From positions 3,873,932 through 3,937,931 of the forward strand of contig VZDJ01000049.1 of NCBI GenBank assembly GCA_008694505.1: DNA of 64,000 bases. Reading direction: 5' to 3'. Position 1 is the stretch's first letter. Every line of letters begins with the position of its first letter. The notes under the pieces were generated by a model. That model saw only the letters and a program-made list of their open reading frames with translations, was not told where the DNA came from and ran no database searches. Origin of the DNA: Cyanoderma ruficeps. Lineage: Eukaryota > Chordata > Aves > Passeriformes > Timaliidae. The position numbers and the translations under genes are program-made. Shown here in pieces: positions 12,630-24,743 of the stretch.

Positions 12630-12807
12630 TGTTAAACTCTGACACCTCCAGCCACCCATTCAGGCCCAGCTCAGCAGGGTTTTGCACATTTTCGGGAACA
12701 CCAGAGCAGTGGGAAAACTCGAGGTGTCTGTTCTGTCAGGATCAGAAGCAGCTGTACTATGCAACTGTGATCACATATTTATCAAATTTTGTGTTCCCTC
12801 CTCAGCA
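12630..12807. repeat. Right 178-bp direct repeat
   Basis: The offset from the left copy is exactly 560 bp with no indels. The sequence continues into unique DNA from 12808. Confidence 0.95.
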
Positions 12808-15800
12808 CTGGTGTTGGAAATTAATTCCTCTTCTCTGGGCACCAGAAACTTTCCTTTTAATCTTATGCCAAATTTTATATCCATTAGTTATTACACCAGT
12901 GTATTCCTTTCACTTAAATCATCTGGATTTACAGAAAATGCTTTTGCTAGGCCGAGCAAATTGAGCTCATATTTATTTCTGCCAAATCTCACCGTGCCTG
13001 GACCATAACTTGATTTTTTCTCTAAACCCAATCTTTGTTTCTTGATGGATTTCAAAGAGCTTTATTTATTGCCTAAGTGCTATTCATAAATAACACCCTT
13101 TTCCGCCTGTACACTTTTCTACCTTGTTTGCTTCTTGTTTCTGTATCCTCAGCTGTGGATTTGCCTTTCCCACATGGAAATGTAGATATACTGTAGCGGA
13201 AGGCTCTCCTTATATGACATCAAACTTATTCAAGGAGTCAGAATTCCTTGTGTCTCTGTAATTCCATCTCCTCTCTGAAAAAGTTCCTCACACACTCCAT
13301 CAGCTGTCACCAAAACATTCTTGTCTTCTGGACAAGTCAAAATTCTTGCTGATGGCCATTTCCTGTTTTCTGACCATAGTCTGGCACAGCACAATCGTTG
13401 TATTTGACATGGTGATGATTTAAAAATGAGAAATTGCATATTAAAAAAATAATTTTTAAAAATCCAGTAGGTTTTTCCTGTAGACCCCACATCTAGTTCC
13501 ATCATGAGAAATACGTCCTTTTGCCTCCACATCATTTTTAGTAGCTGAAACAAAGATTTGGGCCAATAATTGGGATTCAGACCTTTCCCAACTAAGCAGC
13601 TGACAAGCAGTCACACAGATCTCTCTCGTGGTGTTGGAAAGGATTTGAGGTTTCTGCACATCATTCTCCTCTCTGTGAGCACACACCATTATCTTCCAGG
13701 CTTGGACACTCGTCCTTGCCAGGTCCTTTCCTCCTCCACTTCTCTTCAGACTCCTTCTCATTTTCTGCTTAATTTTCCAGCGGTACCAAAAAACTTCTCA
13801 GTTCAGCTTTTATTTCATTGTTGCTCCTCTCTTGTGTTTCTCATGGCTTCCTCTAACCTCTAAACCTTCTCTCTGGGTTCTCTTCCCAGGCTTGAGGGAT
13901 CACGATCATCTCTTTTGACACTTCAATTTTTTGCCTGAGGTTTGACATTTTTTTTACAGCTGTCTCTTTGTCCAGGACAATTCTCTTCTCTGAAGCATGT
14001 AGTTTATCATATATAAATAGTTGCACTAAGATAGCCACTCAAAACTAGCAGCTTCCAGCACCTTTTTACATCCAGTTTTTTTCAGCTTCCTCCCTCTTCA
14101 AGTGTTTTTCTACTGCTGCTTTAACAGACAAGATGTGTTTGCTCTTTGCCTTAAATTCACATCTCAGAGGAGGAAAAAAACAACATTTCCTCATAGATCT
14201 TAAAGATTTTTATCCTGTTTGCAAGCCTGGACCACTTCTAGTCGTGAGCTTTTGCTGGGGTCAGTCCTGCCTTGTAACTGCAGCTAACAGCCAGATCAGA
14301 GGCAGGAAGTATAGAAAGTTTCTGGTCCAAAATACCTGATCCACCCCCACCCCCCTTCCAAAAGACAAAACAGACAAATAAAAACAACAAAAAAATTCTT
14401 ATGGGGAAAAAAAAAAGTTTTGGTTTTGATTTATTCAGTGATTTCCTGCAAAGGCTCCTGTGTGCCTCTCTCTGTGTTCTGCCCTTCACTGAGCATAGAA
14501 TGTCCTGCCAATTTCCACCAGGTCACTGACAGCTTCCAAATTTTACATGCCAACAATTGCAATGCTCATTCTTATGCAGGACAATTCCTTCAAACAGAAG
14601 AATAGAATCCCTGAGTCGCCATTTGCCCGTCAATAACATGAAGAGCAAATCTTCTGAGCCTGGATAAGCAGAGTCCCAATTTGCAGGTGTCCTTCTGTTC
14701 TGATGTGTGGAAAAAGAGCTGGGACTTGTTGAGCAGCTCCACAATCCCCTTCGTGCTCTTCGGGGTCTGCATTAGTGTGAGGATGAAACTTCAAAAAGCA
14801 CCATCATCGGGTAAAGGGCGTCGAAAGATTGTTTTGTAGATGCACAGAGCCACCACTCTAAGTTAGCCTCAGAAAACATTCCCGTGGTGTAGTGGAGAAT
14901 AACCTGCCAGTGGAAGTACAAAATAATCCTGCATCCCACTGTTCTGTGCTTCATTTGACTTCGTGTGGACAAAAAAACCCCGGAAAAGTAACATATGGAG
15001 AGAGACTAAAAATTGAATATCACATCCCAGTGCTCTATCAGCAAGAGCTAAACAAAACACATCAATAACAGTCAAGGGTTGTAGCCTGGCCCATCTGGTC
15101 ACCGAGGCCCACATTACCAAGGTTGTATTAAAATGTTTTAATCTCAGTGCTCTCCCTCAGGCACCGAGCATGATGTGCAAAATCTTAAATCCTGCTAAAA
15201 GGTGAGACTTCTCCACCTCCCAACACAGCAGGCCTAGGACAATTATTTAATTAAGAGCTACCCTCGTGAAGGGTGTGGAAATGGCAAGGCAATAATCCAA
15301 TTCCTGAGTGGGGATGCTGGAAGGCCAGTAACAGCACAGGGAACAGGCTCGACACGTGCACTTCCTTGTTAAAGCTAAATACTAATTGGAAATTTTGTAA
15401 TTAATTTGAACAAAACTCTCCTTTCACTTGTCCAGTGCAGTATCTCCTTCCTGATATTTATGTAACAAAACTTCATGAAGGAAGGCCTCTAAAATTCCTA
15501 TTTTTTTTTCCTCTATGGTGTTGTTTCCTTACCGTGAAATAAAACTCAATTAATTGTTCTCCCCCTGCTCTCCTCTTTCCACACATCTGCCCTGCTCCCC
15601 ACTAAGTGCTAATCAGCATTTCACCCGTTGGCTGCTGCAATCACTTCCAGACAACCTTGTGCAATTCCAGCCAACACAGCACGGGGTGGAAAACAAGAGG
15701 AAGTCAGGACAGGTTAATAAACCATGCTGGTAATTTGCTAAAGGAGGGGAAAGGAAGGGAAAGTAATAAAGAAAGGGAAAATAGCACACTGGAAACCTGA

Positions 15801-16022
15801 TTTCCACGTGAAGATCCAGACAGGATCAGGTGGTGGTACCACACAGGACATGTCACGTCTGAAATCATCACCATCATCCATTTCATGCCATCAGGAAAGC
15901 TTCACCTTCCTCCTCAGGTTTGAAATTCTGCTGTAACATGCAAATTGCTCATTCTCTGGATGTTTTGCCTCTTTCCCAAAACACCACAGAAACCACAGCT
16001 AATCTGCAGTGTCCTTCTTCAG
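12808..16022. other. Intronic DNA with a possible degraded retrocopy
   Basis: On the minus strand, 14040-13230 gives several frame-broken stretches rich in E, K and R, including ASEKRIVLDKETAVKKMSNL. These could be remnants of a coiled-coil protein retrocopy, but I could not identify a parent gene and the frames are full of stops. A C-rich then A-rich run lies at 14341-14416. Nothing else was recognised. Confidence 0.3.
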
Positions 16023-16242
16023 GGATTACAGCACAGCAGAGGTGGAAAAGCTGAAGTTCAGGAAAAACCAACACCCAGCAGGATCTCTGATCCCTCAGTC
16101 CATGTGGTGCCCTGCGAGGCTTCTGAAGATGAGCCCAAAATTATTTTGGAAGAGGATATAAACATGTTCCTCACACCTTACAGAAGTGGGCAACTAAGTG
16201 AATTTTTCAAAATTCATGAAGCTATGGAAAGTTGACAATAAA
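16023..16242 (+). other. Possible antisense terminal exon or orphan ORF with AATAAA
   Basis: An acceptor-like tract (GTCCTTCTTCAG, with CTAAT upstream as a possible branch site) precedes 70 open codons. They end in TGA at 16233-16235, and AATAAA follows at once at 16237-16242. The peptide is hydrophilic and acidic in its middle (ASEDEPKIILEEDINMFLTP) and ends FFKIHEAMES. I do not recognise it. It would lie antisense to CDH13. Chance is a serious alternative because the open stretch is short. Confidence 0.25.
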
Positions 16243-17000
16243 TGTCTAGATTTAAGGGAGGGAGATGAACGATTTTTCTCCAGTTTGTGCAGGGTCTGAA
16301 CCAGGTACAGGAAGCAATACTCTGAGTTAGTCCAGTCATTCTTACTAACTACTCTTTGTAGTTGACAAGACCTCACAGCCTATCTTATGAAGATCTGTGA
16401 CAAGTCAAAAAGACCTGAAACAACTGCTTTTCTTTGCAGCATTGTTTCTGACTGAATTTCTTCCCTACAATCAGTGTCTGAGACTCCAAACCTTTCTATT
16501 TGTGCTTTGTTCAGCACTCAGTTGCAAATTACCACAGTTGACCTAGAATGTGTCATTCCATTATTTTAAATACCTCTAAAATTTTTTGTCTCCCCTGACA
16601 CAAGCATAATCTCTCTTTCTGTTTGCAAAATACTCCAGCCAAATTAATCATCTGGATACCTAAATTAGAGCTATGCTGAAAAAAACCCCATAAAAGATTG
16701 TAAAAATTACAACAGCTCCAAGTATTTAAAAGTGCTGATCATTTGCAGTTCTCCTATAATTTAAATATTAGTTGAGGACAGGCTTCTCAGGGCCTTTGAA
16801 AAACAGCCTGCCAGATGTTCTCACATTTCTGTCTTTGTACATCCTCTAAGATCCCCAAGCAGCACTCCAGGAACGGGAACAAACCAGGATGACAAGATGC
16901 CAGGAAAACATTGCAGTACCAACAGGGCCTGGTTTGTCTCCTTGTGCCTGAGGAACCTCAGCCACCAGAACTCCCACCTTAAACTCCCCATAAAAAATTC
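16243..17000. other. Intronic DNA with no recognised gene
   Basis: Mixed sequence with no identifiable repeat or exon. Confidence 0.5.
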
Positions 17001-17017
17001 TTAATGAAGGAACTTCT

Positions 17018-17112
17018 ACAGAGAGACTCTGGCAGCCTGAGATCCAAAAATTCAGTGTTCACAAGCAAAGATTCAGGCTGTCTAAAATCCAAAAATTCAG
17101 TCCTCAGGAGCA
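17018..17112. repeat. Degenerate tandem duplication of about 50 bp
   Basis: ATCCAAAAATTCAGT occurs twice (17043 and 17088 areas) within two related blocks. Each block is preceded by a CTGGCAGCCTGA or CAGGCTGTCTAA type sequence. On the minus strand the blocks translate to similar peptides (TEFLDFRQPESL and TEFLDLRLPESL), a by-product of the duplication and not evidence of a gene. Confidence 0.6.
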
Positions 17113-17708
17113 GAAGGGCTGGAAGAGGGTCGGAGGAAATCTGGAATCTTGCTACCAATGTGATAGGCACTGTAAAACTGTAAGAATAATATGTCAATTA
17201 CTTAATATCAACATTTGATCCAGCTTTGTTGACTTACCTTGCCAACTAATCTGGGGAACGGAGGTCTTTGACTTTCAGGAATTAATATTGGAGTCGCCAA
17301 AATAGCCCTTTTTTGTCTTGGAATTCCAAGGTTGCCTTCTAGCTTTAAGATTTCCTAAAAGAGAAAAAAGACCAATTAGAAAAACTTCCAGAAATTCAGT
17401 TGTTATTCCCTTTCCCTGCACCTTCAGGCAGAACTACCATGAAGCACCAGATTCTAAGTTTAGTATTGGACATTTTCCAGCAATTAGTGATAATTTATCA
17501 AAGCACATCTTTAATCTTTCAGGTTACTGCACTTCTTTCAGTGGCAGTAGACAGCCCATATTCACTTTGTACTCATGTAAACAAGTTATAAACCTTAGCA
17601 GGTGTGTCTATAATCCTAAACTGATAAAACTGCTTAAACCATAAGCTTTTAGCAAGGTCTGGTTTACCTCAAATACTTGCACAAGACCAGTAAAAAGCCA
17701 CACTTCAA

Positions 17709-17785
17709 ATATCTTTAGAGAATTTTCTCTAAAGATATATATCATGATGTTTCTAAAGATATATGTGATCTCTCTAAAGATATAT
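17709..17785. repeat. Hairpin plus three TCTAAAGATATAT repeats
   Basis: ATATCTTTAGAGAA and TTCTCTAAAGATAT form a perfect 14-bp inverted repeat with a 2-base loop (17709-17738). The right arm starts a short series of TCTAAAGATATAT copies at 17728, 17752 and 17773, spaced 24 and 21 bp. The family is not recognised. Confidence 0.85.
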
Positions 17786-19502
17786 ATGATGATAGACATC
17801 AACTATGCTTAGTCAGACCTTCTATCAAACAGAACAGAATGAATTTTCAAACACAGTCCACAGGTAAGGAACTCTCAATAAACACCAAAAGCTTGTAATT
17901 TCATATTAGACACCAAAACCCAGGTGTAACTCAAAATACAAGCTAGTAGGTTGTTGGTGTTGGGGTTTGCTTTCTCTTAGAGAAAGCTCCATGCTATGCT
18001 CTCAGAAAGAACAAAAATTAAAATGGTTCATACAGAAGGTTTCTTTTTCTGCTGCATTATCTGGAGAGTTTCTTTCTTTCTGAACTGCAGGCAGCTCAGC
18101 ACTTCATGAGCTACAGAGAACTCTCCACAGTGGCCTCTGGCCCCTGGAAACCTCTGCCCACCACACCTTTGCTCTCCCTTCCCTTCTGCTCTCTGATCTG
18201 CTCAGGGCTCTCCCTGCAGGAGCTGCAGCTTCCCAGAGACCACTCTCCTTCCTCTGCTTCCTCCTACAGTCTCTGCAACTCTTCTCCAAGCACAGTAACC
18301 TCCGAGGTCCCCATCCCCCAAAGCTCTCTCCTGATCCAAGACCTTTTCCAGAAGAGAAAAAAACAACAAAAAACCCCAGACAACAAACAAACACCCACAA
18401 ACAAATGAAACAAAACAAAACCAACCAAAAACCTAACAACAACAAAAATGTCCAGGTTTGTAGTGCATTGGGAACTGTGAAACTGAAAAATATTTTAATC
18501 ACTACTTTTCGTTCAGGTTGTCCTGACAGTTTTATAAAAAACCCACTGGTTGAATTAAATGTTTCATTCCAATAAGGCAGTTATATCCTACAAGATAACA
18601 CTTTGCTCTCTTAATGCAGAAACTCCAAACCCTTAAATTTTCAGTCAGTTCTGCAATCCATGTTGTTTTAATACCTGATTCTGCATTGCACAATGAAAGC
18701 TCCAGCCTGAGGCTGCATTTTTATAAAACTTCAAAGCTGGATGAGCTTTCTTGGTGGCACAATCTGCATCCATCAGCCCAGGTCTCCACAGGCTGCTCCT
18801 GCCTCCCTCTGTGGCAATGCCTCCTGTCTAATGAGCCTCTCACCACAAAACTCTGCTCTGCCTCTACTGGCTTTAGCATAATTTCTCAAATTCGACAACA
18901 AACAGGAGCAAGGGAAAAACTCAAGTTTTCACCAGTTTGCTTTAGAGATGATAAAGTCAAAGAGCAGTGAGAACCTTGCAGAGAATCCCTTCTCGCAATG
19001 TTGCCAATTTTCATAACTTTTTGAGGCTGCCCCTGGTAGAATTCCCAGCTCTCCCAAAGGCTTTGCCATTTCTCTCTAATCTTTCAGTCTGAAGGCCACT
19101 CGGGTCCCTGTTTTTGTCTTTCAACTCCTCTCCCGAGAGAGTTCTCCTTAATAAAAATTCATGAGAAAGTTCAAGATAAAAACAGTTGAAGTGTCAAACG
19201 AAAAGAAGCTGAATCCTGTCCAAAGGCAAATTGCACAGGGCAGTAAAGCTTTCAAAATCACTTACACTGTAAACACAGACGGGCTGACACATTCCTGAGA
19301 CGATCCTGAGGAGCAGCAGTGACTCCCAGGATGTCCACAAGGAAAGCCCAGCTCTTTAACTCAGCAGCAGCAACATTTATCTGATCACACCTTTCAGGCC
19401 TGCTCCTACTGTCCTGGTTTTCCTGCAGCTCAGGGAGATGTAGGGCAGAACTCCCAGGTCTTTGCAAATGAACAAGACATCCAAATTTGCTTATCTTTGT
19501 GT
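17786..19502. other. Intronic DNA with pyrimidine-rich and CA-rich stretches
   Basis: Positions 18120-18350 are C/T-rich, and 18355-18450 is an A/C-rich low-complexity run of CAAA- and CAACAA-like words. The long minus-strand open frame across it reflects this base bias. No gene was recognised. Confidence 0.5.
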
Positions 19503-19628
19503 CATGGGAAGGTTTGAAAGGGACTTTAAAGACTATTTGGTCCCACCTGCAATAAGGAGGGACATTTTCCACCAGATCGCTTTTCTCAGAGTCCCGTCCA
19601 ACGTGACCTTGAATGTGTCACATTTCCT
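19503..19628 (-). mobile_element. CR1 LINE 3'-end fragment
   Basis: The plus strand reads GGTTTGAAAGGGACTTTAAA, then GGTCCCACCTGC, GGAGGGACATTTTCCACCAG, and TCCAACGTGACCTTGAATGT. These follow, in order, the widespread avian CR1 3' end (GGTTGGAAGGGACCTTAAAG, TCCCACCCCTGC, GGGACACCTTCCACTAGA, CCAACCTGGCCTTGAACA). It is diverged and 5'-truncated, with the element's 3' end at the lower coordinate. Confidence 0.82.
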
Positions 19629-22600
19629 TCTGTGCTAGTTTGAAGCAGAAAAGCAGTTTCCAGATTGTTCGACATCTAGGTCTCACAATTTTGGTAGCCA
19701 CAGACCCCCATAAGCAATTATTTCATTGCCTTCCCATGACAGGCTATCCTTACACTTTCCCAAAGGTTCCCAGATGGTAGAAAAACCCAAATTATATCCA
19801 GTGAGTCATTAATATAAAGAAGCAAAGTCCCAAAGGAAAGCAGTAGGTAAGACTTAAGGCCTTTAAGTCCAGATTTCTAAGCAGAACTTCAGAACAAAAA
19901 AAAAAAAAAAATAGAGTTATTGTCTTTTCTTTCTAACAAAAGTATTCTGTTTCACAGAGAAGGAAGTTCTGCAGATTAGGAACAGACATGTAAATACTTC
20001 TCTGAGCATGTTTCATATCCTTAAAATCTCACAGTGCTTTTCTAAATAGTGATTTCTTCATGAAGATTTTTTTCTTATCATCCCCTGGTGTCTAACAGCA
20101 AAGACTGATTAAATGAGTGGCCAAAAGCACCACTAGGGAATGCAGGTAAGCAGAGGAGAGGAAAAGGTCAAGAGTACTCCACCAACACATTGAATAATTC
20201 ACTGCTGTTTGTGGTTCTCGTGATTTCCACATTTGTAAGGAACGAAGAAAAAGGAAAAACATTTTGCTTGGTGCCCAGCAGCTGCAGCTGCAGGTTTGAT
20301 CCCCAGTCAGTGTAAAAGCAGAATCCAAGGAATGTGACATTCCGTGTGCACCTAACCTGACTCAACAGCCAAGGCACCGACAACTCTCATTCATGGATGG
20401 ATGTATTGTGTATACAATAATTTTTACTGGATTTAGCTATTAATTTCTTGGAGAAGCAATTCACAAGGGATGTAAAATTAATCCACATAGGGTTGGCAAT
20501 TTTGCTTCAAACTTTCCTAAAATATCAAGTTGGCATTGTCACAGGAGTGGTCTTTTGGACCTGGCCATGGGTGAGCCCCACAGAGGAGTTCTCCATCTCC
20601 TTGGCTGGAACCAGCTGATTAAAACCACAGTGGCTACAACAACTCAAAATGAGTATTTTTGTGCCAGGACAGGTTGGAATGGCCTGTCCCATGTGGGTGT
20701 TTCCCACCAGCGCCCAGAGAGATGCTGGTTGTGGTCACATCTGCTTCTCCCACAGGTGCTGCCTCGTATGAAATACAGGAACATAAAAGTGTCTGTCCAC
20801 AGACATTCATTCATAGGCAAAATTTAAAGTATATATAATATCAGGAATACGTGCCTACCTAAAAGAAAGTGCACCAAAACAAAAAATCCAATCTTTTTGA
20901 TTGATTTTGGTGGGTTTTTTTAAAAACAAAAATGGTAGGAGAGAAATCCTATCAAGTTCGTTATTTTTACTGCTTCACTATAAATTCATATCTGTGATCA
21001 ATGTATTTCACATGGTCAGTGAAGTATACTTTCCATGGTCAGTGGATTATGATCAGAATCCAACTATTATTTCACTGCCACCATTTCATAACCAACTTTT
21101 ACGCCCTCTTTTTGACTTCCCAAATTTCCCCTTCCAGACATGGAATCAGCTCAGCCATAGTTTAGCTGATTCACTGGCAATAAAGTTTGATTTCCTGTTC
21201 CCAATAAAAAAGCACCAAACACACCATTCTCATTTCTTCCAGCATTTTCATTAAACTTGAATTGAGAGATGAGAGTCTGCCCAAACTACAGCACCATGCA
21301 AGTTGCAATTTTCCTACATCCTTCAAGAGCTCTCTTCTTTGTTTTGTTTTTTCTTTCTTTTTACCAGGCCTTCTTGAATATTTGAATGAATGTCCTGGTC
21401 ACTCTCCGGCAGCACAAACCATTACTCTTGGCAAAGAAAATTTCATTAGAACTTGTCATGGGAATAGGGTGGCTGAATTCTGGTATCGATTTGTCACAAT
21501 AAGGGTCGGGAACACCGCTGGAGTGACAATCTGTAACCCACTGTGGTGACCAGAAAAGTGCTGGAGTTTCTTGTTCATTTAGTTGGTCTTTTATACTAAG
21601 GTTCAGGGTATAAAATGGGGTCAGCCCTAAATCCAAAAAATAAAATTAATTGGATGCTTGTTGCAAGGAAAGTTGATCTGAAATAGGGAATGGGGTGTGG
21701 TAATGTGAGGTATATTGGTCTTCCTACAAAAGAACATCACAAAAATGCTGAAAAACTAGAACTCTTTGCAGGTGAACTTTAGGAACAATTTTTATATAAT
21801 TCTCTGTTGAAATTTTAAATCATGCTGTAATACTTAATTCCTTTATGTATGTTATTTCTATCATCAGACTATTGTTATCATCAGCAGCATTGAAGTTAAT
21901 TATTTCTAAAATATATGCCTAAAACAGAAAAATATTTTCTCATATTGGTAGTAATATAAAAAAAAATCTAAGAAATGTGCTGGAACTTTACTCTAAGGCA
22001 ATGAACAACTGTTTAATCAAATAATGAACTCAAGGAATAAATTTAAGGATTGTAAAGGTCAATGGCATTCACACAAACATCTGCTCAAATGTAGTCTGTC
22101 CCCAGCGCCCATAAATGTCACCCTAAAAATCGCTTTGTGCACTTGGGAAGAACCAACCCAGCTAAAATGCAGCTGGCTAAGGGGAATTGGGTATTTCAGA
22201 GAAAAAAAAAACAAACTTCCAAGCTGGTGATGAATGGTCAGATACAACATCTGGGTAACAGAAATTGCTGGTGAAACTCGATTTAATTACTCTGGTTGTT
22301 CCTACTCCTGTAATTGTCCCAGAGGTGGAGAGGCAGAGCCTCACACTGCCCAGTTGCTGATATATCCACTAACTGCAGACACACTGGGTGATCTCAGCCC
22401 CAGCTTTGCTCCTGGGCCACAGGAATTTTTATAGGACGGAGGCTCCCGTTATCTTTAGAGGAGTCAAGAACAGAGGTGAAAAAAGTTATTCTTGTTGGAA
22501 CCATTTGCTCACATGCAAATCAGAACCATTTCAGTGCTGATATATTCTAGAGTTTTTGATACGTGAGTGACAAAACTATGGTGGAGACACATCTGCATTT

Positions 22601-24743
22601 TTACTTTGTGAAATAATTCAATTAGTGCCCTGAACTTCTTCAGTATCTTTTGTGATGGAAAAGTCCTGCTTCTATTGAAATATAATTTTATTTATCTACA
22701 CACCTGCCTTATTCTGTGACAGGGAAAATTTTCCTAAGATGAAAACAAACCAAGTACCATTAACTTTGCTTTAGCCATGGGAGTTACCCGTACTGAGAAT
22801 AATACACTCCTCATTCAAATTAACATTTCAGGCTTTTTTTTTTTGTCATCATTTAGAGAATGTTATTCTCATTTTGAAGCATATGTGAATCACCCCCTCT
22901 TACTGGAAATCTCATATTAGTTCAGCACTGTTCATTAAATATAATGAGGTGTCCCTTATACACAAACAACCGAATATGCTCTGACTGCCTCATCTGTCAA
23001 ACACAACTGAAATACAGGCTTGGGGAAAATGACAATGGCTGACCTTATGCCTCTGTTTTGGCCAGGTTATATCAGCAACACATCACTTATCACAGGTAAA
23101 AAATACCCTTTTCTCCATCCCTGCTGTGTTTACACTTGTAGCAAAGCAAACAGAACCGGGCTGCTTTTACAGCACACCAGGAGAAATGAAAAATTCCTAA
23201 AGATGTCCCAAAACCTTCAGCACCTCAAATAAATGTCACTGAAATAAGGAAAGCATTTTTAAATGCCTTTGCCTAGGCATAAAAGCCTTAAGAAAAGTGT
23301 CCTGTAATAAAAAATTACATTAAAAATAGGGGGAGTTGGTTTGGATTTTCTTTTATTTAATGAAATAATCTGCTTTTGGGTGAGATAACAAATTGTTACT
23401 GAAAATAGAAACACAGTGGAGATCTGAAGCAATTAAAATCTCTGAAAAATCTGATTCTTTTGAGACTTTACCAAAGCCACATGGAAAATACATTGAACAG
23501 CATGGACATAAAGCCTTAACTTCCTACTCTTAATATTCCTGCTTTCAATATTCCACTGAGTGGACTCATTTCCCTGCTCATATTGGAGGAACTCAACATT
23601 CCAGTGTCCTTTTAACGCTCAAAAAGAAGAAAGAACACACAGGACACAAATCTCGTTTCTAGGATGTGATAAATAAGATGAAGAAGAACTTTTGGTGGGC
23701 CAATAACCTACGTGAAGCCACAAAATCTGCAGATCAGTAGCACACAAATGACAACCCCAAATGTGCAATAACTCAAGCAGCCATGAAGAAGCAGTTCCAC
23801 GTTTCCCTCCTGCGATATAAGGACAATTTCTAATAAAGAAAGTTTATTCCTTATGTAAAATAAATATTATTCATAGCAGAAGTTGTCCTCCCTTGGAAAA
23901 CTGGTTTTCTGTGCCTTGCTGCAGGGCAGCCAGCTGTGTGTGCAGAAAACACATTTTACACCCTTATTCTGAGCTCAAGTGCTCTGGAATTCGCTGCAGT
24001 ATAACAGTACTGCACAAAAGCAATTCCATGATACCCTGCAGCACAAAAGGTGCGTGTTAAAGCCATGTGTGCTGCTCAGTGATGGGGCAGCTGCAGTCCC
24101 AGGCCCCTCTCTGGATGGACACACAAGTCACGTTTCTTGCCCTGCACGTTTTGGTCACTTGACCCGTGCGGGTGCATCAGCTGGGCACCTCCAGATGAGC
24201 CCTGCTCTTGGCACAGCAAGAATTGTCGCTGTAGGACACGATACAAAGACTCCAAGTATTTCAGGAGGCAAAGAACATAGAAAAAAAGAAGGATTTATTC
24301 TCTCATTCTTACTGCCTTTCATAAGGTGTTCCCATACAGACTTAACATGGTTGGTGAATAGGAACGACACCTCTCTGATCCCATGGGTTAAACCAGAGAA
24401 ACAGCAAAACACCACCTGGAGAAAGATTGTTTTGGGAAAGGAGAGTTGTTTGCCAAGATGGTTTTGAGAAGAAACTTTCTGGAGAATTTTTTTTCCTTGG
24501 GAAAAAGTTAGCAGCTGCTAGCAGGCTAAAGATCTTTCAGGCTCAGAAATATCAAGCCCACAAATAATCACATAGAGGAGACCCAGTTGTGGACAAATTT
24601 CCATTTACCTTATGCTGAAAAACCAAAAAAACCCCACATTTATAAAGAGTGTGAGAAGTTTCTGTTTCTAGTTGGAGCAATCCAGTTGAGTTTAACTGGG
24701 AGGGCCTTAAAATAATTCCCATTAGAACTGGTACTCTCTTGTA
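19629..24743. other. Intronic DNA with no recognised gene
   Basis: A poly-A run lies near 19896-19911. TATAAAA at about 21610 with AATAAA at about 21638 suggests a possible LTR remnant, but no boundaries were found. No exon was recognised. Confidence 0.45.

Larger units (their letters stand above)
12070..12807. mobile_element. Compact LTR-like element: 178-bp direct repeats flanking 382 bp
   Basis: Two 178-bp copies (12070-12247 and 12630-12807) both begin TGTTAAACTCTG and end CTCAGCA, giving the TG...CA ends of an LTR. The identity stops exactly at those ends. The 382-bp interior has no long coding frame of retroviral type. It holds a CCAAT motif and a purine-rich GAACCAGGGGGAGGGGAG stretch at 12509-12526. 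CAGG before the first copy and CTGG after the last could be a 4-bp target duplication with one change. No clear TATA box, AATAAA or polypurine tract adjoins the right repeat. It may be a TRIM-like or internally deleted LTR element, or a plain 560-bp tandem duplication. Confidence 0.5.

Noticed and set aside
18104..18502. 132-codon minus-strand frame
   Set aside because: It spans a pyrimidine-rich and A/C-rich low-complexity stretch; base bias explains the lack of stops.
21600..21645. TATAAAA and AATAAA as a further LTR
   Set aside because: No TG/CA boundaries or target duplication could be placed around them.
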